DNA of 64,000 bases. It comes from Kordiimonadaceae bacterium (GTDB taxonomy: Bacteria > Pseudomonadota > Alphaproteobacteria > Sphingomonadales > Emcibacteraceae). The position numbers and the translations under genes were made by a program. Within the stretch, counting starts at the first letter, position 1; each line of letters begins with the position of its first letter. A model generated the notes under the pieces. It did no database searches. It was not told the DNA's origin and saw only the letters and a program-made list of their open reading frames with translations. Shown one piece after another: positions 60,987-64,000 of this stretch. The DNA is taken from assembly GCA_024236295.1 (NCBI GenBank), contig JACKKT010000005.1, forward strand, positions 146,908-210,907, written 5' to 3'.

Positions 60987-61184
60987 GGGTTATTGCTCCT
61001 TAAATTTTGCAAATTTACTGTTCATACAGTGTGCCTGTTTACGTTATTTTATCATCTATTTCCACGTTTTTCATATAATATGAAAAAAAATATTTTAAAG
61101 CCTCGAGTGTCATTGTTTTTGTGGGGCATATAAGCTAAATTGGCCTCGCTTGATTCTGCTACTTTTAATTGCCCAGGGACCATC

Positions 61185-61925
61185 ATGTCAGACAAAGAAA
61201 AGCTCTACGAAGGCAAGGCTAAAATTCTTTATAAAGGAAGCCGGCCGAACACCATCATTCAATATTTCAAGGATGATGCCACTGCATTCAATAATGTAAA
61301 AAAAGGCACCATTGCCGGTAAGGGGATCATTAACAACAAGATCACCGAACTTGTCATGACCCGGCTTGGCCAGATTGGCATTGCCACCCATTTTATTGAG
61401 CGCCTTTCCGACCGCGAACAGCTTTGCCACGCGGTTCAGATTATCCCGCTCGAGGTGATCGTGCGAAACACTGTCGCCGGCACCATGGCAAAAAAATTCG
61501 GCATTGAGGAAGGCACCCGCCTTTCCCGCCCGATCATCGAATTTTCACTAAAGGATGATGACCTTGGTGACCCGCTTATTCCGGAAAATCATATTCTGGC
61601 GCTTGAAATTGCCACCGACGAGGAACTGATTGAAATTCTGGAAGCAACATCAAAAATCAATGACTTCCTGCGCGGGCTTTTTGCCGGTATCGGGCTGGAA
61701 CTGATTGATTTCAAACTGGAATATGGCCGTTTTAATGGTGAAGACGGCGAACAGTATCTGGTGCTGGCTGATGAATTTAGCCCGGACAACTGCCGTCTGT
61801 GGGATTTTAAAACCCGCGAAAAAATGGATAAGGACCGTTTCCGCCGTGATCTTGGCGGTGAAGTGGAAGCCTATCAGGAAGTGGCCCGCCGTCTTGGCAT
61901 TTCGCTTGAAACTGAAGACAAATAA
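61185..61925 (+). CDS. purC: SAICAR synthase
   Basis: A 246-residue enzyme of purine synthesis that joins aspartate to CAIR using ATP. The start LYEGKAKILYKG, then FKDDATAFN, IVRNTVAGTMAKKFGIEEGT-type core (VIVRNTVAG) and DEFSPDNCRLWDFKTREKMD are diagnostic. The ATG at 61185 has an AGGGA site and fits the family length; an in-frame codon at 61140 would add 15 residues. It leads a tight purC-purS-purQ-purL run. Confidence 0.97.
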   Translation: MSDKEKLYEGKAKILYKGSRPNTIIQYFKDDATAFNNVKKGTIAGKGIINNKITELVMTRLGQIGIATHFIERLSDREQLCHAVQIIPLEVIVRNTVAGTMAKKFGIEEGTRLSRPIIEFSLKDDDLGDPLIPENHILALEIATDEELIEILEATSKINDFLRGLFAGIGLELIDFKLEYGRFNGEDGEQYLVLADEFSPDNCRLWDFKTREKMDKDRFRRDLGGEVEAYQEVARRLGISLETEDK

Positions 61926-61949
61926 TTATTGAAATAAAGGAACAGACCC

Positions 61950-62189
61950 TTGAAAGCACGTGTACATATTACCTTAAAAAATGGCGTTCTCGACCCGCAG
62001 GGCAAAGCGATCCAGCATGCGCTGGAAGCGCTCGGCTTCAGCGGCGTTGATGATGTAAGACAGGGCAAATATATCGAGCTGGACCTGGCCGAAACCGACC
62101 GCGCGAAGGCAGAAGCCAATGTTGAGGAAATGTGTAAAAAGCTTCTTTCCAACATGGTTATTGAAAATTACACCATCGATATCGATTAA
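61950..62189 (+). CDS. purS: FGAM synthase subunit PurS
   Basis: A 79-residue subunit of the three-part FGAM synthase (PurL-PurQ-PurS). It starts at a TTG at 61950, with AAAGGAAC upstream, which gives the standard MKARVHITLKNGVLDPQG beginning. ALGFSGVDDVRQGKYIELDL and a final VIENYTIDID complete the family pattern. PurS helps channel ammonia between PurQ and PurL. It lies 24 bases after purC. Confidence 0.95.
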   Translation: MKARVHITLKNGVLDPQGKAIQHALEALGFSGVDDVRQGKYIELDLAETDRAKAEANVEEMCKKLLSNMVIENYTIDID

Positions 62190-62209
62190 TCCTTTAAGGG
62201 GACAAAAAA

Positions 62210-62899
62210 ATGAAATCAGCTGTTGTTACCTTCCCTGCTTCCAACTGTGACCGGGATATGTTTGACGCGCTTGAAAAAATTACCGGGAAAAGGCCACATC
62301 AGATCTGGCATCAGGACACTGAAATTCCCGATGTTGACCTGATCGCCCTGCCGGGCGGTTTTTCATTTGGGGATTATCTGCGCTGCGGCGCCATGGCGGC
62401 ACGCTCCCCGGCGATTAAGGGCATCATGGCCCACGCCGAACGTGGCGGCAATGTCATCGGCATCTGCAATGGTTTTCAGGTTCTGACCGAAATGGGGCTA
62501 CTGCCCGGGGCGCTGATGCGCAACAGATCGCTTAAATTTGTCTGTAAAACCGTGCAGCTGAAAGTCGAAAATTCGGACACAAACTTCACCAACGCTTATA
62601 AATCCGGACAGGTGATTGATATTCCCGTTGCCCATCATGATGGCAATTATTTTGCCGATCAAAACACCCTGAGCGAGCTTGAGGGCGAAGGGCGGATCGC
62701 GTTCCGCTATGTCGATAAATCAGGTAGCGCAACTGAGGCCGCAAACCCCAACGGATCACAGCATAATATTGCCGGGATTATCAATAAACGCGGTAATATC
62801 CTTGGCATGATGCCGCACCCTGAAAGACTGATCGAAGATGCGCAAGGCGGCAGGGATGGCCGCGGCTTTTTTGAAAGCATCATCAACAGATTAAATTAA
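62210..62899 (+). CDS. purQ: FGAM synthase glutaminase subunit PurQ
   Basis: A 229-residue class I glutamine amidotransferase that supplies ammonia for FGAM formation. The nucleophile Cys is in GNVIGICNGFQVL (about residue 87) and the His/Glu pair in MMPHPERLIED near the C-terminus. ALPGGFSFGDYLRCGAMA is the oxyanion-strand signature. AAGGGGA precedes the ATG. It lies 20 bases after purS. Confidence 0.97.
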   Translation: MKSAVVTFPASNCDRDMFDALEKITGKRPHQIWHQDTEIPDVDLIALPGGFSFGDYLRCGAMAARSPAIKGIMAHAERGGNVIGICNGFQVLTEMGLLPGALMRNRSLKFVCKTVQLKVENSDTNFTNAYKSGQVIDIPVAHHDGNYFADQNTLSELEGEGRIAFRYVDKSGSATEAANPNGSQHNIAGIINKRGNILGMMPHPERLIEDAQGGRDGRGFFESIINRLN

Positions 62900-62931
62900 T
62901 TCCCTTCCGGGCATTTAAGGACGAGACACGT

Positions 62932-64000
62932 ATGACTGACATAAACTGGAACAATAACCCGGAAATCACCGATGAACTGGTTAAGGAACATGGGCTGACC
63001 GCTGACGAGCGGGCGCTGATGGTCAAAATCCTGGGCCGGACACCGACGCTCACCGAGCTAGGTATTTTTTCGGTGATGTGGAGCGAGCATTGTTCCTATA
63101 AATCATCGAAACTGCATCTAAAAACCCTGCCGACCAAGGCACCATGGGTTATCCATGGTCCCGGTGAAAATGCCGGTGTGATTGATATCGGCGATAACCA
63201 GGCCGCCATTTTTAAAATGGAAAGCCATAACCACCCCTCCTATATCGAACCATACCAGGGTGCGGCAACCGGGGTTGGCGGAATACTCCGTGATGTGTTT
63301 ACTATGGGCGCACGTCCCATTGCCAATATGAATGCGCTTCGCTTTGGCCGCCCGGATCATCCGAAAATGCGCCACCTGCTTAGCGGTGTGGTCGAAGGGA
63401 TCGGCGGTTACGGCAACTGCGTCGGCGTACCGACCGTGGGCGGTGAAACCAATTTCCACCCATCCTATGACGGCAATATTCTGGTCAATGCCATGGCCGT
63501 GGGCCTTGCCGATCAGGATAAAATATTCCTTTCCGCTGCGGCCGGTGTCGGCAACCCGGTTATTTATGTCGGCTCAAAAACCGGACGGGATGGTATCCAC
63601 GGTGCCACCATGGCCTCCGCCGAATTTACCGAAGACAGCGAAGAAAAACGCCCGACCGTACAGGTTGGTGACCCGTTTACAGAAAAACTGCTGATTGAAG
63701 CCTGTCTTGAGCTGATGTCAACCGACATGGTTGTCGCCATTCAGGATATGGGTGCGGCGGGGCTTACGTCATCTTCGGTTGAAATGGCGTCCGGCGGCGG
63801 GGTTGGCTTTACCCTGAACCTTGATAATGTGCCACAGCGCGAACAAGGCATGACCCCTTACGAAATGATGCTGTCTGAAAGCCAGGAACGCATGCTTGTG
63901 GTCCTTAAACCCGACCGCGTGGCAGAGGCAGAAGCCATTTTCCGCAAATGGGATCTTGATTTTGCCGTGATCGGCCATATTACCGATACGGGCAACCTGA
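62932..64000 (+). CDS. purL: FGAM synthase large subunit PurL, N-terminal part (cut by window edge)
   Basis: An open frame from an ATG at 62932 (AAGGACG upstream) runs off the right edge after 356 codons. Family motifs include FSVMWSEHCSYKSSK (about residues 45-59), KMESHNHPSYIEPYQGAATGVGG-type core (ESHNHPS), GGETNFHPSYDGN and QDMGAAGLTSSSVEMA. It is the small, about 730-residue, PurL type that works with separate PurQ and PurS. About half the gene is outside the window. Confidence 0.96.
   Translation, partial: MTDINWNNNPEITDELVKEHGLTADERALMVKILGRTPTLTELGIFSVMWSEHCSYKSSKLHLKTLPTKAPWVIHGPGENAGVIDIGDNQAAIFKMESHNHPSYIEPYQGAATGVGGILRDVFTMGARPIANMNALRFGRPDHPKMRHLLSGVVEGIGGYGNCVGVPTVGGETNFHPSYDGNILVNAMAVGLADQDKIFLSAAAGVGNPVIYVGSKTGRDGIHGATMASAEFTEDSEEKRPTVQVGDPFTEKLLIEACLELMSTDMVVAIQDMGAAGLTSSSVEMASGGGVGFTLNLDNVPQREQGMTPYEMMLSESQERMLVVLKPDRVAEAEAIFRKWDLDFAVIGHITDTGNL

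Overview
The window reads as a chromosomal segment of a fairly AT-rich alphaproteobacterium. The support is a heme A synthase (ctaA), a DUF1476 F1-ATPase zeta-type inhibitor beside purB, a purC-purS-purQ-purL run, an S9 with an N-terminal extension, and an alphaproteobacterial-style double-hairpin intergenic repeat near 60.5 kb. Many exported enzymes and porins suggest an aerobic, possibly marine, peptide and amino-acid degrading heterotroph. The genus cannot be fixed from the sequence. No phage, transposase, CRISPR, rRNA or tRNA was seen.

Layout. 0-12 kb: envelope and export functions, namely a cut GNAT gene, an OprP/O-type porin, a second beta-barrel, a secreted zinc metalloprotease, a lipoprotein, MAPEG, a paired exported amidohydrolase operon with one partner lacking its metal ligands, and two exported RidA proteins with a DksA/TraR zinc finger. 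11.5-15.4 kb: a Tat-exported MalY-type PLP enzyme, then an LhgO-like FAD oxidase overlapping a D-threonine-aldolase-like PLP enzyme. 15.4-18.2 kb: a split aerotaxis system, with two stand-alone Aer-type PAS proteins and a soluble MCP without its own PAS. 18.3-31.8 kb: argC, small exported proteins (one with 11-residue repeats), a two-domain VOC lipoprotein, an exported arginase-fold protein, an arsR-acr3 operon, a DinB-aspartate racemase-aspartate racemase operon, an exported amidohydrolase, an exported M20 peptidase and a TPR protein.

31.8-54.8 kb is the most unusual part. Five paralogous membrane sensor kinases carry periplasmic SBP_bac_3 (Venus-flytrap) domains. They are scattered around rplM-rpsI, ctaA, maeB, ald-lrp and trkH. 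Four have tandem flytraps and one has a single flytrap. None has a receiver or HPt domain, and no response regulator is encoded in the window. The ligand-pocket residues differ between paralogs: one has lost the carboxylate-binding Arg in both flytraps. The kinase near trkH also carries a cytoplasmic PAS with FixL-type heme-binding residues. By inference this is an expanded family of nutrient sensors, one of which may also sense oxygen, that must signal through partners elsewhere.

54.9-64 kb: a CENP-V/GFA-like protein, a TetR-HlyD-DHA2 efflux operon with a rich inverted-repeat control region, purB, the DUF1476 gene and purC-purS-purQ-purL, with purL running off the right edge.

Recurring themes are amino-acid chemistry (racemases, D-amino-acid lyase, alanine dehydrogenase with a divergent Lrp regulator, RidA, MalY-type enzyme), oxygen sensing (Aer-type PAS and FixL-type PAS), and exported hydrolases. 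Several genes appear as adjacent paralog pairs, which suggests local duplication is common here.
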